From positions 1 through 32,175 of the forward strand of contig NZ_LAPT01000048.1 in assembly GCF_003194385.1 (NCBI RefSeq): DNA of 32,175 nucleotides, written 5' to 3'. Of this stretch, positions 8,029 through 16,771 are shown piece after piece. The notes under the pieces were generated by a model that had not been told where the DNA came from, did not search any database, and saw nothing but the letters and a program-made list of their open reading frames with translations. The position numbers and the translations under genes are program-made. The DNA comes from Pokkaliibacter plantistimulans (lineage in GTDB: Bacteria; Pseudomonadota; Gammaproteobacteria; Pseudomonadales; Balneatricaceae). The first letter of the stretch is position 1; each line of letters starts with the position of its first letter.

Positions 8029-8579
8029 GTGCATGGGATGACAATCCTGACTGGGTGGAAAAAGACCTGTATTTTGATTTCTCAGCAGCCAGCAAGGTTA
8101 TCAAGCTCGATGCCGGTGGCCACGATGGCCATGGATTGAGTCACTTACTGAAGTCAGTGGATTTCGTTATTGAATGGCCAGAATCCTTGTGGCTGGTAGA
8201 GGTGAAAGATCCTGAAGATGGCACTATTCCGCCTGCCCACCAACAGCGCAATCGCGACGAGTTTGTCTCTGCACTGCAAGGTGAAACACTGATCACGCAA
8301 CACCTCTTTCCCAAATTACGCGATTCACTGATCTATTTAGGAATGGATGTCGGTATTCTCGACAAGCCTTTGTGCTATATCACCCTGATCGGGCTGACTG
8401 AGCTGGAACCTGCGCAGTTTCAGGGGCTGGCTGATCGTCTGAGAAAGCAGCAGTGGCTGGCAGGGCCAAAACACCGAGGCTGGAGGAAACGCTTTGATGT
8501 GGTATGTGCCAATGTCGCTCTGTGGAACCGGGTGTTTAGTAACTGCCCGGTGACTCGAATCAGTGAGCAGCACGCCTAG
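8025..8579 (+). CDS. PD-(D/E)xK nuclease-like partner of the ATPase
   Basis: Encodes 184 residues from a GTG start at 8025 with a strong GGGAGG six bases upstream. The stretch SVDFVIEWP followed by LWLVEVKD carries Asp46, then Glu59 and Lys61 spaced as in the PD-(D/E)xK nuclease active site, with the expected pair of beta strands. A Gly/His-rich loop (residues 31-40) precedes it. No other domain was recognised; the C-terminal half is mixed alpha/beta with TELEPAQFQGLADRLRKQ. Translation is coupled to the ATPase by the GTGA overlap, so the two should be made in fixed ratio. The nuclease assignment rests on the motif and needs structural confirmation. A role as the effector of an abortive or DNA-degrading defence system is inference. 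Confidence 0.7.
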   Translation: MSAWDDNPDWVEKDLYFDFSAASKVIKLDAGGHDGHGLSHLLKSVDFVIEWPESLWLVEVKDPEDGTIPPAHQQRNRDEFVSALQGETLITQHLFPKLRDSLIYLGMDVGILDKPLCYITLIGLTELEPAQFQGLADRLRKQQWLAGPKHRGWRKRFDVVCANVALWNRVFSNCPVTRISEQHA

Positions 8580-8611
8580 GCAGCAGACCGGTTGCTTATT
8601 CATGAGCTAAT

Positions 8612-8642
8612 CAGGGCAAACCCCCTCCCTGCGGTTTGCCTG
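8612..8642. terminator. Hairpin between convergent genes
   Basis: A 10-bp stem (CAGGCAAACC with one bulged G, paired with GGTTTGCCTG) and a 10-base loop lie between the nuclease gene and the convergent gabD gene. There is no strong U-run on either side, so termination in both directions is plausible but not certain. Confidence 0.5.
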
Positions 8643-8658
8643 CATTTAAAAACGTCGC

Positions 8659-10134
8659 TTACAGCCCGCCGATATGCAGGGCCTTCACTTCCAGATACTC
8701 ATCCAGACCGTACTTCGAGCCTTCGCGGCCCAGCCCTGACTGCTTGATGCCGCCGAACGGCGCCACATCCATGGAAATGATGCCGGTGTTGAGGCCGACC
8801 ATGCCGAATTCCAGCGCTTCGCCCACCCGCCATGAACGGCTCATATTCTGGGTGAAGTAGTAAGCACCGAGGCCGAAAGGCGTGGCGTTGGCGATGGCCA
8901 GTGCTTGCTCTTCGGTACTGAAGCGCAGCAGTGGCGCGACCGGGCCGAAGGTTTCTTCCTGCGCCAGCTGCATCTCAGTGTGGCATCCGCCCAGCACCGT
9001 GGGCGTCACGTACAGGCTGTCGCCGTCGGGAATTGCGCCGGTCAGCAGGGTCGCGCCCTGACTCAGGGCATCCTCAATATGGCGTTTGACCTTACTTACC
9101 GCCGCCGCGTTGATCAGCGGGCCAATGGTTACCCCCGGTTCCATACCGTGGCCGACTTTGAGCTTGCGCACTTCTTCCACCAGCCGCGCGGCGAAGCGGT
9201 CGTAGATACCTTCCTGCACCAGAATGCGGTTGGCGCAGACGCAGGTCTGACCGGCATTGCGGAACTTGCTCAGCATCACCCCGGCCACCGCCTGTTCCAG
9301 ATCGGCATCATCAAACACGATAAAGGGCGCGTTGCCGCCCAGCTCCAGACTCATGCGCTTGATATGGGCAGCGCTCTCTTCCATGAGCAGGCGGCCGACG
9401 GCGGTCGAGCCGGTAAAGGTGATCTTGCGCACGGTGCCGTTGCCGGTCAGCTCCTGACCGATGGCCGCAGGCTGGCCGGTAACCACGCTGAACACCCCGG
9501 CAGGAATGCCGACGCGCTCGGCCAGCACTGCCAGTGCCAGTGCTGACAGCGGCGTCAGGTCGGCTGGTTTGACGATGATCGGGCAGCCCGCGGCCAGTGC
9601 CGGTGCGCATTTGCGGGTGATCATGGCATTGGGGAAGTTCCACGGGGTGATGGCGGCGCAGACCCCCACCGGTTGTTTCAGAGTCAGCAAGCGGCGGTCA
9701 TTGCTGGGGCAGGGGATAGTCTCGCCGTAACTGCGGCGCGCTTCTTCGGCGAACCATTTGACGAAGCTGGCGCCGTAGCGGATTTCACCCTGCGCTTCGG
9801 CGTAGGGTTTGCCCTGTTCGCTGGTCATGATCAGCGCCAGATCATCGACGTTATCCAGCATGGCCTGATACCAGCGCTCCAGATAGCCTGCCCGTTCGGC
9901 CGCCGGTTTGGCCTTCCATGTGGCCCAGCTGGCGTCGGCGGCGGCAATGGCGCGGCGGGTTTCTTCCGCACCGAGATTGGGGATGGTGGCAATGCACTGG
10001 CCATCGGCGGGGTTGATCACCTCCAGCGTGGCGCCGTTGTCGGCCTCGACCCATTCGCCGTTGATGTAGGCTCGGTTGACCAGCAGGCTGGGGTCATTGA
10101 GCTGGGCCTGCAGGGTGGAGCAAAGAAAAGCCAT
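8659..10134 (-). CDS. gabD: NAD(P)-dependent succinate-semialdehyde dehydrogenase
   Basis: Encodes 491 residues, the normal length. It has the aldehyde dehydrogenase core: ITPWNFPNAMITRK and VKPADLTPLSA (cofactor binding), FTGSTAVGR, the general base Glu in LELGGN, and the nucleophile Cys in GQTCVCANR, which has the paired cysteines typical of GabD. It oxidises succinate semialdehyde to succinate, completing GABA breakdown started by GabT. The ATG at 10134 has AGGAG seven bases upstream. It is downstream of, and on the same strand as, the argE-like gene (138 bases away), so it may be a late gene of that operon or have its own promoter. Confidence 0.93.
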   Translation of the reverse strand: MAFLCSTLQAQLNDPSLLVNRAYINGEWVEADNGATLEVINPADGQCIATIPNLGAEETRRAIAAADASWATWKAKPAAERAGYLERWYQAMLDNVDDLALIMTSEQGKPYAEAQGEIRYGASFVKWFAEEARRSYGETIPCPSNDRRLLTLKQPVGVCAAITPWNFPNAMITRKCAPALAAGCPIIVKPADLTPLSALALAVLAERVGIPAGVFSVVTGQPAAIGQELTGNGTVRKITFTGSTAVGRLLMEESAAHIKRMSLELGGNAPFIVFDDADLEQAVAGVMLSKFRNAGQTCVCANRILVQEGIYDRFAARLVEEVRKLKVGHGMEPGVTIGPLINAAAVSKVKRHIEDALSQGATLLTGAIPDGDSLYVTPTVLGGCHTEMQLAQEETFGPVAPLLRFSTEEQALAIANATPFGLGAYYFTQNMSRSWRVGEALEFGMVGLNTGIISMDVAPFGGIKQSGLGREGSKYGLDEYLEVKALHIGGL

Positions 10135-10272
10135 GTTGCACTCCTCAGCGCTTTTTTGCGCAAAAAGTTGCCTGTTGCGCCCCGGATACAGGGCGCAAGG
10201 AGAATGATAAGAACCTGCTGCGTGAGCGCGTGGGCCGGTTCCGGGAATGAGTCTGCGCTGTTGGCGCGTGGA

Positions 10273-11427
10273 TCAGCTGATGCTGGCGACCACAGCGCGC
10301 AGCAGGGCCTGACAGGCTTCCAGCTGCGTCAGCTCGACATACTCATCGGGCTTGTGGGCCTGTTCGATGGAGCCGGGGCCGCACACCACCACCGGCACAT
10401 CGAAGTGCTCGGCAAACAGCCCGCCTTCGGTGCCAAAGGCCACCTTCAGCTGCTGAGTGTCTGGTTTGGCCAGCCCGGCCAGAAAGCGCACAGCCTCGAC
10501 ACTGGGATGGGTATCCAGCCCCGGATAGGCATTGAGCAGCTGGATGTCGATAGCCGCCTTGCTGTTCGGGCAGTCCGTCAGGGCACGGGCGACGATCTGC
10601 TCGGCCTGCTGCTGCAACTGCTCCAGCAGGGTGTCGACGTCGTCGCCCGGCAGGTGGCGAATCTCGAATTCCATCTCGCAGCGATTGGGCACGATATTCA
10701 GTGCCTTGCCGCCGTCGATGGTGCCGACATGCACGGTGCTGTAGGGCACATCGTAGGCATCGTCCTGCCTGCCACTGCTGCGCAGTTGCTGCTGGGTCTG
10801 GCGCAGGGCACCGACAAAGTCGCTGGCCAGATGGATGGCATTGACCGACAACGGTGCCAGCGAGGAATGGGCTTCCTGCCCGTGGCAGCAGACCTGATAG
10901 GAGGCCTTGCCTTTGTGGCCAACGGCGAACTGCATATTGGTCGGCTCGCCAATCAGGCAGAGGAAGGGTTTGAGGCTGGGCTGATCGAGAATATCCAGCA
11001 GCCGCCGCACGCCGACGCAGCCAATTTCTTCATCGTAAGACAGCGCCAGATGCACCGGCCGCTGCAGCGGTTGGTCAGCTGCTTCCAGCATCACCGCGAT
11101 AGCGACCGCAATAAAACCCTTCATGTCACAGCTGCCGCGCCCATAGACCCGGCCTTCCCTGAGGGTGGCGGTGAAGGGCTCGACACTCCAGGCCTGTCCG
11201 GCGGCAGGCACCACATCGGTGTGCCCCGACAGCAGGATCCCGGGCACGCCACTGGGGCCGATGCTGGCAAACAGATTGGCCTTCTGGCCGCTGTCGTCGT
11301 GCACCAGAGTGCTGGCGATGCCACGGCTGGCCAGCAGCTCGCGCACATAGTGGATCAGCGCCAGATTGGAGTCGGCGGAGACGGTATTGAAGCCGATCAG
11401 GCGGCTGAGAATGTCTACAGGGGTCAT
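10273..11427 (-). CDS. argE: M20 family deacylase, acetylornithine deacetylase-like
   Basis: Encodes 384 residues, the ArgE length. The zinc site motifs are present: SGHTDVVP, GRGSCDMKGF with the bridging Asp, and SYDEEIGC with the catalytic Glu pair; the dimerisation domain (GKASYQVCCHGQEAHSS) follows and the last zinc ligand His is in SIEQAHKPDE. ArgE removes acetyl from N2-acetylornithine. Here the start codon overlaps the upstream FAD oxidoreductase stop in ATGA, in an operon with catabolic and not arginine-biosynthetic genes. It may therefore act on another N-acyl amino acid delivered by the transporter; this is inference. Confidence 0.85.
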   Translation of the reverse strand: MTPVDILSRLIGFNTVSADSNLALIHYVRELLASRGIASTLVHDDSGQKANLFASIGPSGVPGILLSGHTDVVPAAGQAWSVEPFTATLREGRVYGRGSCDMKGFIAVAIAVMLEAADQPLQRPVHLALSYDEEIGCVGVRRLLDILDQPSLKPFLCLIGEPTNMQFAVGHKGKASYQVCCHGQEAHSSLAPLSVNAIHLASDFVGALRQTQQQLRSSGRQDDAYDVPYSTVHVGTIDGGKALNIVPNRCEMEFEIRHLPGDDVDTLLEQLQQQAEQIVARALTDCPNSKAAIDIQLLNAYPGLDTHPSVEAVRFLAGLAKPDTQQLKVAFGTEGGLFAEHFDVPVVVCGPGSIEQAHKPDEYVELTQLEACQALLRAVVASIS

Positions 11428-12611
11428 ACAGCTACACGCTCGCGCTGTTCCGCAGCGGCAAAGCGGCGGATATGGAAGGAGTCGATATGGGTGGAGGTCT
11501 GGCCGGTACTGAGCAGTTCGGCCATCACTTCACCCACGCCCGGGCCGAGCTGGAAACCGGCGCCGCAGAAGCCGAAGGCGTAATACAGGCCTTCTACCTG
11601 CGAGCTTGGGCCCATCACCGGCAGGGAGTCGGGCAGGTAGCTTTCGATCCCTGACCAGCTGCGGATGATGTTGATATTGCCTAGCTGCGGGATCACCCGG
11701 CGCATCTGCTGCATTTGCAGCACCATGGCCTGCGGCTCGAAACTGACCCGACGGCTGACCATGTCCGGCGTGGCGCGGTGACAGCCGCCGATGATGATGT
11801 TGCCGCGGGGAATCTGGCGGAAATACACCACTTCCTCTTCCAGCTGGGTGTACACACCGATGACCGTCTTCAGCCGGTAGGGCAGCGGCTCGGTCACGCT
11901 CATCTGCGGCCCGCGGGGCACCAGCGGTACGGGCTCACCGAACTGGGCGGAAAGCCTGTCGCCCCAGGCACCGGCGGTGATCAGCAGCTGTGCGGAGCGG
12001 AACTCACCCTGACCTTCGGTCTGCACCCGGAAGCCGCTGCCGGTTTTCTCCACCTGACTGACTTCTACCCCTTCCAGCACGTCGGCCCCGGCACGGCGGG
12101 CGGCACGGGCAAAAGCGGGAGCGGCCAGCCGCGGGTTGGCATGGCCATCGTGCGGGGCATAGGAGCCACCGACGACGTCGGCGCCGAGATAGGGAAAGCG
12201 CTCGCGCAGCGCCTTGCCGCTCAGCACCTGCAGCTCCAGTTCGCGGGCTTCCGGTGCCGCGGCATAGGCTTCCAGCTCGGCAATCTGCGCCTGCTGATAG
12301 CACACTCGCATATGGCCGCTGGGCAGAAATTCCAGATCGTCATCAATCAGTTCCGGCAGTCGGCTCCACAGGGCGCGGGAGCGATTGGCCAGATCCAGCT
12401 GGCACAGATAGCGACCCTGACGGCGGACATTGCCGAAGTTCACGCCACTGGCGTACTGGCCGATCATGTCGCGCTCCAGCAGGATCACCGACAGGCCGCG
12501 CTGGCGCAGGAAGAAGGCCGAGGCGGCGCCCATAAAGCCGCCGCCGACGATGATGACGTCCGCCTCACGGTGATGAATCGGGCTAGTGCGGGTGGTGGCC
12601 ATCAGGCTCAT
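11424..12611 (-). CDS. FAD-dependent oxidoreductase, beta subunit type (OoxB/HcnC-like)
   Basis: Encodes 395 residues of the D-amino acid oxidase fold. The FAD-binding motif VIIVGGGFMGAASAFFLRQRG begins near residue 19, and the C-terminal FAD segment is YYAFGFCGAGFQLGPGVG. The start at 12611 is preceded by GGAGG at seven bases and overlaps the previous stop (ATGA). Its partners are the two genes upstream, the gene order of opine oxidases (ooxA/ooxB), D-hydroxyproline dehydrogenases and HCN synthase (hcnABC). This subunit would bind the amine substrate and pass electrons to the larger subunit. The residues around the FAD site (YASGVNFGNVRRQG) fit the opine/amine branch better than what I recall of HcnC, so an amine or opine substrate is preferred. 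Confidence 0.85.
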   Translation of the reverse strand: MSLMATTRTSPIHHREADVIIVGGGFMGAASAFFLRQRGLSVILLERDMIGQYASGVNFGNVRRQGRYLCQLDLANRSRALWSRLPELIDDDLEFLPSGHMRVCYQQAQIAELEAYAAAPEARELELQVLSGKALRERFPYLGADVVGGSYAPHDGHANPRLAAPAFARAARRAGADVLEGVEVSQVEKTGSGFRVQTEGQGEFRSAQLLITAGAWGDRLSAQFGEPVPLVPRGPQMSVTEPLPYRLKTVIGVYTQLEEEVVYFRQIPRGNIIIGGCHRATPDMVSRRVSFEPQAMVLQMQQMRRVIPQLGNINIIRSWSGIESYLPDSLPVMGPSSQVEGLYYAFGFCGAGFQLGPGVGEVMAELLSTGQTSTHIDSFHIRRFAAAEQRERVAV

Positions 12612-14044
12612 GACAGCACCTCCGGGGCTGGCTGTTGCATACTTTCCTGTGGTGCAGGGTCTGTCGGCTCCACGGCATAGAGACTGATGGGCAGCGGCTT
12701 GACCGGTGCCTGTCCGCGCTGACGACCGACTACTTGCAGCGGTTCACCGCTGGCGGCGGCGATCACTTCGGCACCGACATGAGCGCAGTAACGGCCCTGA
12801 CAGCGGCCCATCCCCACCCGGCTGAACGCCTTGGCACGGTTGACTTCAAGCGCACCTTTAGCCTGCACGGTACGGCGCAGTTCGCCAGCGCTGATCATTT
12901 CGCAGCGACAGATGATGGTGTCATCACTGAGCTGGGCGGCATGCTGGGCGGGCCAGGGGAAGGCTTCACTGAGGCCCTGAGCGAAGCGGCTGAGTACCGC
13001 CAGCTCACTGTGCAGTTGCTGCTGGCGGGCTGCCAGCTCCGGCGTAGCGCGATTGAGATCCTGCAGCAGGGCAATGGCGGCCAGCTCTCCGGCCCGCTCG
13101 GCGGCGTCGGCACCGCGAATACGCGCACCGTCGCCAGCGGCATAGACCTGTGGCACCGAGGTGCGGCCCAGATCATCCAGCTGCAGCAGCCACTGGCGGC
13201 TCAGCTCATCAAACTGGAAGGCACAGCCCGCCAGATCGGCCAGCTGGGTCTCCGGGCGCAGGTGATAGCCGAGGGCCAGCGCATCACAGCAGATTTCGCT
13301 GACGCTGCCATCGGCGCGGGCAAAGCGGATGGCGCTGACGCCGCTGTCGGTGGAACCCAGCACTTCCAGCGGGCGGATACCAAAATGCAGCGATACGCCG
13401 TGGCGCAGCAGATCGGCCAGCAACAGTGAACCGCGGGCGGTCAGCGGGGCACGGCTGAGCAGTTTAGGCAACGCGCTCAGGCGTTTGCTGAACGCCGAGG
13501 TATCGAGCACCGCGGCCACATTGGCTCCGGCTTTCAGATACTGGCTGGCGACCAGATAGAGCAGCGGGCCGCTGCCCATGAAGACCACTTCATGGCCAAT
13601 GGATACCGCCTGATTCTTCAGTGCAATCTGGGCGCCGCCGAGGCTGTAGGTGCCCGCCAGCTGCCAGCCCTTCACCGGCATCACCCGGTCGGTGGCTCCG
13701 GTGCAGAGCAGCAGGTGGTCGTAGTCCAGCTCCAGCGGGCGGCCCTGCTGGTGGGCATAGAGCCGCTGCCCGCTGAGGTGCCAGGCGCTGGTGTCAGAGT
13801 AGTAATCAAGCTCGGGGCGCAGCTGGTCGAAGCTGTCGTGCAGGGCTTTGGCCTTGTCGGCTTCGCTGCCATACAGGGTGCGGTAATCGCGCTGGAAGCC
13901 CTCGGGCTGACGCCGGTAGATCTGTCCGCCATCGCGGCGGTTTTCATCGATCAGGGTGGGGCGCAGGCCATGTCTGACCAGGGTTTCGGCGCAGCGTACC
14001 CCGGCAGGTCCGGCCCCGACGATCAGGATTCGTGAACTGGCCAT
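12608..14044 (-). CDS. FAD/NAD(P)-binding oxidoreductase with BFD-type [2Fe-2S] domain (OoxA/HcnB-like)
   Basis: Encodes 478 residues from ATG at 14044, chosen because GGAGG lies five bases upstream and the FAD motif ILIVGAGPAGVRCAETL then starts at residue 6. A second Rossmann segment (VVFMGSGPLLYLVASQYLK) lies mid-protein. Near the C-terminus are Cys379 and Cys381 (CRCE) and Cys415 and Cys420 (GRCQGRYC), the bacterioferritin-associated-ferredoxin pattern for a [2Fe-2S] cluster. This is the alpha subunit of heteromeric amine dehydrogenases. The gene overlaps the small Fe-S gene by 22 bases and the following gene by four, so all three are coupled. Confidence 0.87.
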   Translation of the reverse strand: MASSRILIVGAGPAGVRCAETLVRHGLRPTLIDENRRDGGQIYRRQPEGFQRDYRTLYGSEADKAKALHDSFDQLRPELDYYSDTSAWHLSGQRLYAHQQGRPLELDYDHLLLCTGATDRVMPVKGWQLAGTYSLGGAQIALKNQAVSIGHEVVFMGSGPLLYLVASQYLKAGANVAAVLDTSAFSKRLSALPKLLSRAPLTARGSLLLADLLRHGVSLHFGIRPLEVLGSTDSGVSAIRFARADGSVSEICCDALALGYHLRPETQLADLAGCAFQFDELSRQWLLQLDDLGRTSVPQVYAAGDGARIRGADAAERAGELAAIALLQDLNRATPELAARQQQLHSELAVLSRFAQGLSEAFPWPAQHAAQLSDDTIICRCEMISAGELRRTVQAKGALEVNRAKAFSRVGMGRCQGRYCAHVGAEVIAAASGEPLQVVGRQRGQAPVKPLPISLYAVEPTDPAPQESMQQPAPEVLS

Positions 14045-14334
14045 GCTGCCTCCGGTTGATAGGTAAGAATGTCCATGCCGCTGCTGACAGGGGTAGAGCA
14101 GGCCCGCAGCCGTTCGCCCTGTCGGGTCCATACCCAGCAGTCCTGACAGGCGGCCATCAGGCAGAAACCGGCGCGCAGGCCGCTGTCGAATTCCGACTGG
14201 CGCAGATGACGGCTCTGGGTCAGCAGCGCCACCATCAGGGTATCGCCTTCAAGGGCGTCCACTGGCTGACCATTGACCTGCAGGGTGACCCGCGGGCGGT
14301 GCTGTTCGTCCAGCCGGACAAAGCGAGAGATCAT
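14023..14334 (-). CDS. Small (2Fe-2S)-binding subunit (HcnA/OoxC-like ferredoxin domain)
   Basis: Encodes 103 residues. Cys58, Cys63, Cys66 and Cys79 give the C-x4-C-x2-C-x12-C ligand pattern of plant-type ferredoxin domains (GFCLMAACQDCWVW), preceded by a typical VNGQPVDALEGDTL strand. It is the electron-transfer gamma subunit of the three-gene dehydrogenase. First gene of that operon: the tandem repeat array lies directly upstream, so its promoter would be between 14335 and about 14410. Confidence 0.88.
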   Translation of the reverse strand: MISRFVRLDEQHRPRVTLQVNGQPVDALEGDTLMVALLTQSRHLRQSEFDSGLRAGFCLMAACQDCWVWTRQGERLRACSTPVSSGMDILTYQPEAAWPVHES

Positions 14335-14894
14335 GTGTGCAATCCCTATCCCGTAGTTATTTCGTTTACTGCATGTTGCAACGTGAAGAGGGGATGAATG
14401 ACACCCTGCCGGGTGCCCCCTCTCCCTGAATCTCTCTCCCGCGAGGGGAGAGGGACCTGGTGTGTCTTACTGCCGAGGCAGGTTGTCCTTGTGGTGTTGC
14501 TGCATGCAGCCCACTTTGCCAACCGCGTAGCTCCGTGCCGCGGGTTACTCCCTCTCCCGCAAGGGGAGAGGGACTTTGTCTGAGCCATTCTCGAGCATCG
14601 AATTTTTACTCCGCACACAGCATGCGGCGACCAGACACCCATTTTGCCAACCACACCGATCAGTGCCGCTGGTTACCCCTCTCCCTAAATCCCTCTCCCG
14701 CAAGGGGAGAGGGACTTTATCAGAGCCATTCTCGAGCATCGAATTCTTGCTCTGCACACAGCATGCGGCGACCAGACACCCATTTTGCCAGCCACACCAA
14801 TCAGCTCCCCTCGCCCCTTGTGGGAGAGGGGCCGGGGGAGAGGGGGCAATCCTGCCACACCGTACAGATCCTCTCGCTCGCGAAGAAAATATCT
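14335..14894. repeat. Tandem array of palindromic units, about three copies of 118-141 bp
   Basis: This 560-base gap between the transporter and dehydrogenase operons holds no gene. Copies of a palindrome, CTCTCCCGCAAGGGGAGAG or close variants, begin at 14434, 14552 and 14693, with a more diverged CCCTCGCCCCTTGTGGGAGAGG near 14818. The DNA between them is also repeated: ACCAGACACCCATTTTGCCA occurs at 14630-14649 and 14771-14790, and CCATTCTCGAGCATCGAATT at 14585-14604 and 14726-14745. The first unit is the most diverged (spacing 118), the next is 141 bases. The array is REP/BIME-like. Its hairpins would form in RNA from either strand and could separate the operons. Open frames across it are products of the repeat and not genes. 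Confidence 0.85.
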
Positions 14895-16760
14895 CTACCC
14901 ATTCACCTTATACAGTCGGGGTTCCTGTGCGCTGGGCTGTGCCAGCACCGGCAGGAGCGGCAGCATGGCCTCTTCGTCCAGATGACAGAGGGTGACGCTG
15001 CCGCTGCTCAGGGTCTTGCGACCCGGTGCGGTGCTGTTGCACAGGCCGTTGATGCGTTTCGGACAGCGGTCGAGGAAGGTACAGAGTTCGCCGTTGTCTT
15101 GATAGTCATCCAGCGCAGGTAGTTCCAGACGGGCCAGATCGCGGTTTTCTTCCAGCCAGCCCTGTCGCAGTTCCGGCACCGAGCGCACCAGCAGGTCGGT
15201 GTAAGGGTGCGCGGGCGGTTCCAGCAGGGCGGAGGTGCTGCCGGTCTGCACCTGATGGCCCTGATACATCACCACCACGTCGTCACACAGGGCGCGAACG
15301 CTGGAGATGTCATGGCTGATAAACAGATAGGCCAGCCCCAGCTCCCTGCGCAGCTCGGCCAGCAGGTCGAGGATGGCCGCGCCGACCACGGTATCCAGCG
15401 CCGATGTTACCTCGTCACAGAGAATCAGATCCGGCTTGGCGGCCAGCGCCCGCGCCAGATTGACACGCTGTTTCTGGCCACCGGACAGGGCGCCGGGTTT
15501 GCGGTCGATCAGGGTATGCGGCAGCCGCACCTGATCCAGCAGCTCCAGCACCCGCTGGCGCTGGGCCTTGCCGGTCAGGCCGAAGTAGGCCTTGAGCGGG
15601 CGGCCAAGCAGGGTGCCGACGGTGTGCATGGGGTTGAGAGCGGTGTCGGCGTTCTGAAACACCAGCTGGATACGGCGGAACTGTTCGGCGCTGCGTTGTG
15701 ACAGCTGGCCGGGCAGCTCTTCACCGCGGAATCTGACCTTGCCGCGGGCGGCGGGCAGCAGCCCGGCCACAACGCGAGCCAGCGTCGATTTGCCGGAGCC
15801 TGACTCACCGATAATGCCGATGGCCTGACCGGGGCGCAGCTCCAGTTCGATATCTTCCAGAATGCGACTGGCGGGCAGGCCAAGGCTGTCGGGTTTGCCG
15901 TAGCCCGCGATCAGCCCCTTGATGCTCAGCAGCGGTTCGGCTTCGGCAGGCAGGCGGGTGACGGCCTTGGGTTTGCCATGAGGGCGGGCGGCACCCAGCA
16001 GGCTGCGGGTGTAGGCATCGTCGGCATGATGCAGGATGCGCTCGGTGCGGTTGTGCTCGCGGATCTCGCCGCCGTTGAGCACCACGATGTGGTCAGCCAT
16101 CTGCGCCACCACGGCCAGATCATGGGAGACATAAACGGCGGTGGCATTGCGGCGTTTGACTGCATCGCGGAAGGTTTGCAGCACTTCCACCTGAGTGGTC
16201 ACGTCCAGCGCGGTGGTGGGCTCATCAAGAATCACCAGCAGCGGGTCAGCAATCAGGGCCATCGCCGCCATCAGTCGCTGCAGCTGGCCGCCGGACACCT
16301 GATGAGGGTAGCGCTGACCGATAGTCTCAGGGTTGGGCAGGGCCAGATCGCGGAACAGTTCGACGGCTTTGCGCTCCAGCTCGGCACGGCTGCCCACACC
16401 GTGCAGCAGCGCCGATTCGATCACCTGATCAAGCAGACGCTTGGACGGGTTGAACGCCGCTGCCGCACTCTGGGCAATATAGGCAATGCGATGGCCGCGC
16501 CACTGTTGCAGGGTCTTGTCATCCAGGCTGAGCACGTCGGTGCCGTCCACCCAGATTTCGCCCCCGGCAATGCGACAGCCATGGCGGGCATAGCCCAGCA
16601 GTGACAGCGCGATGGTGGTCTTGCCGGAGCCTGATTCACCGATCAGGGCCAGCACTTCACCCTTGCCCAGCGAGAAGCTGACATTACGCACAATTTCGAT
16701 TTCACCGGCGCCGCCACGGGCGTTAACACGCAGGTTTTTGACGTGCAGAAGTTCAGTCAT
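14895..16760 (-). CDS. Fused dipeptide/oligopeptide ABC transporter ATPase (DppD-DppF type)
   Basis: Encodes 621 residues carrying two complete ATPase domains. Domain 1 has Walker A GESGSGKTT at 41-49, signature VSGGQLQRLM and Walker B LLVILDEPTTALD. Domain 2 has Walker A GESGSGKST near residue 317, signature LSGGQKQR and LILCDEVTSALD. The C-terminal OppD/F extension contains CTFLDRCPKRINGLC, which resembles the Cys motif of this subfamily. The start has GGAGG six bases upstream. One protein replaces the separate DppD and DppF subunits and powers the permeases encoded just upstream. Confidence 0.93.
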   Translation of the reverse strand: MTELLHVKNLRVNARGGAGEIEIVRNVSFSLGKGEVLALIGESGSGKTTIALSLLGYARHGCRIAGGEIWVDGTDVLSLDDKTLQQWRGHRIAYIAQSAAAAFNPSKRLLDQVIESALLHGVGSRAELERKAVELFRDLALPNPETIGQRYPHQVSGGQLQRLMAAMALIADPLLVILDEPTTALDVTTQVEVLQTFRDAVKRRNATAVYVSHDLAVVAQMADHIVVLNGGEIREHNRTERILHHADDAYTRSLLGAARPHGKPKAVTRLPAEAEPLLSIKGLIAGYGKPDSLGLPASRILEDIELELRPGQAIGIIGESGSGKSTLARVVAGLLPAARGKVRFRGEELPGQLSQRSAEQFRRIQLVFQNADTALNPMHTVGTLLGRPLKAYFGLTGKAQRQRVLELLDQVRLPHTLIDRKPGALSGGQKQRVNLARALAAKPDLILCDEVTSALDTVVGAAILDLLAELRRELGLAYLFISHDISSVRALCDDVVVMYQGHQVQTGSTSALLEPPAHPYTDLLVRSVPELRQGWLEENRDLARLELPALDDYQDNGELCTFLDRCPKRINGLCNSTAPGRKTLSSGSVTLCHLDEEAMLPLLPVLAQPSAQEPRLYKVNG

Positions 16761-16771
16761 GAGGCCTCCGA

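Noticed and set aside
9673-11583. Long plus-strand open frame of 636 codons
   Set aside because: It is antisense to the 5' part of gabD, the argE-like gene and the end of the FAD oxidoreductase, all with intact catalytic motifs; it has no domain and reflects GC-rich third positions.
11424-14334. True HCN synthase (hcnABC)
   Set aside because: The architecture is shared but the beta subunit reads more like amine or opine oxidases, and the deacylase and transporter context points to catabolism. Kept only as an alternative.
14335-14894. CRISPR array
   Set aside because: The repeats are palindromes 118-141 bases apart and the sequence between them is itself repeated, so there are no unique spacers.
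14398-15122. Several open frames on both strands over the repeats
   Set aside because: They encode repeated Leu/Pro/Arg/Gly-rich strings that arise from the palindromes, a well-known annotation artefact.
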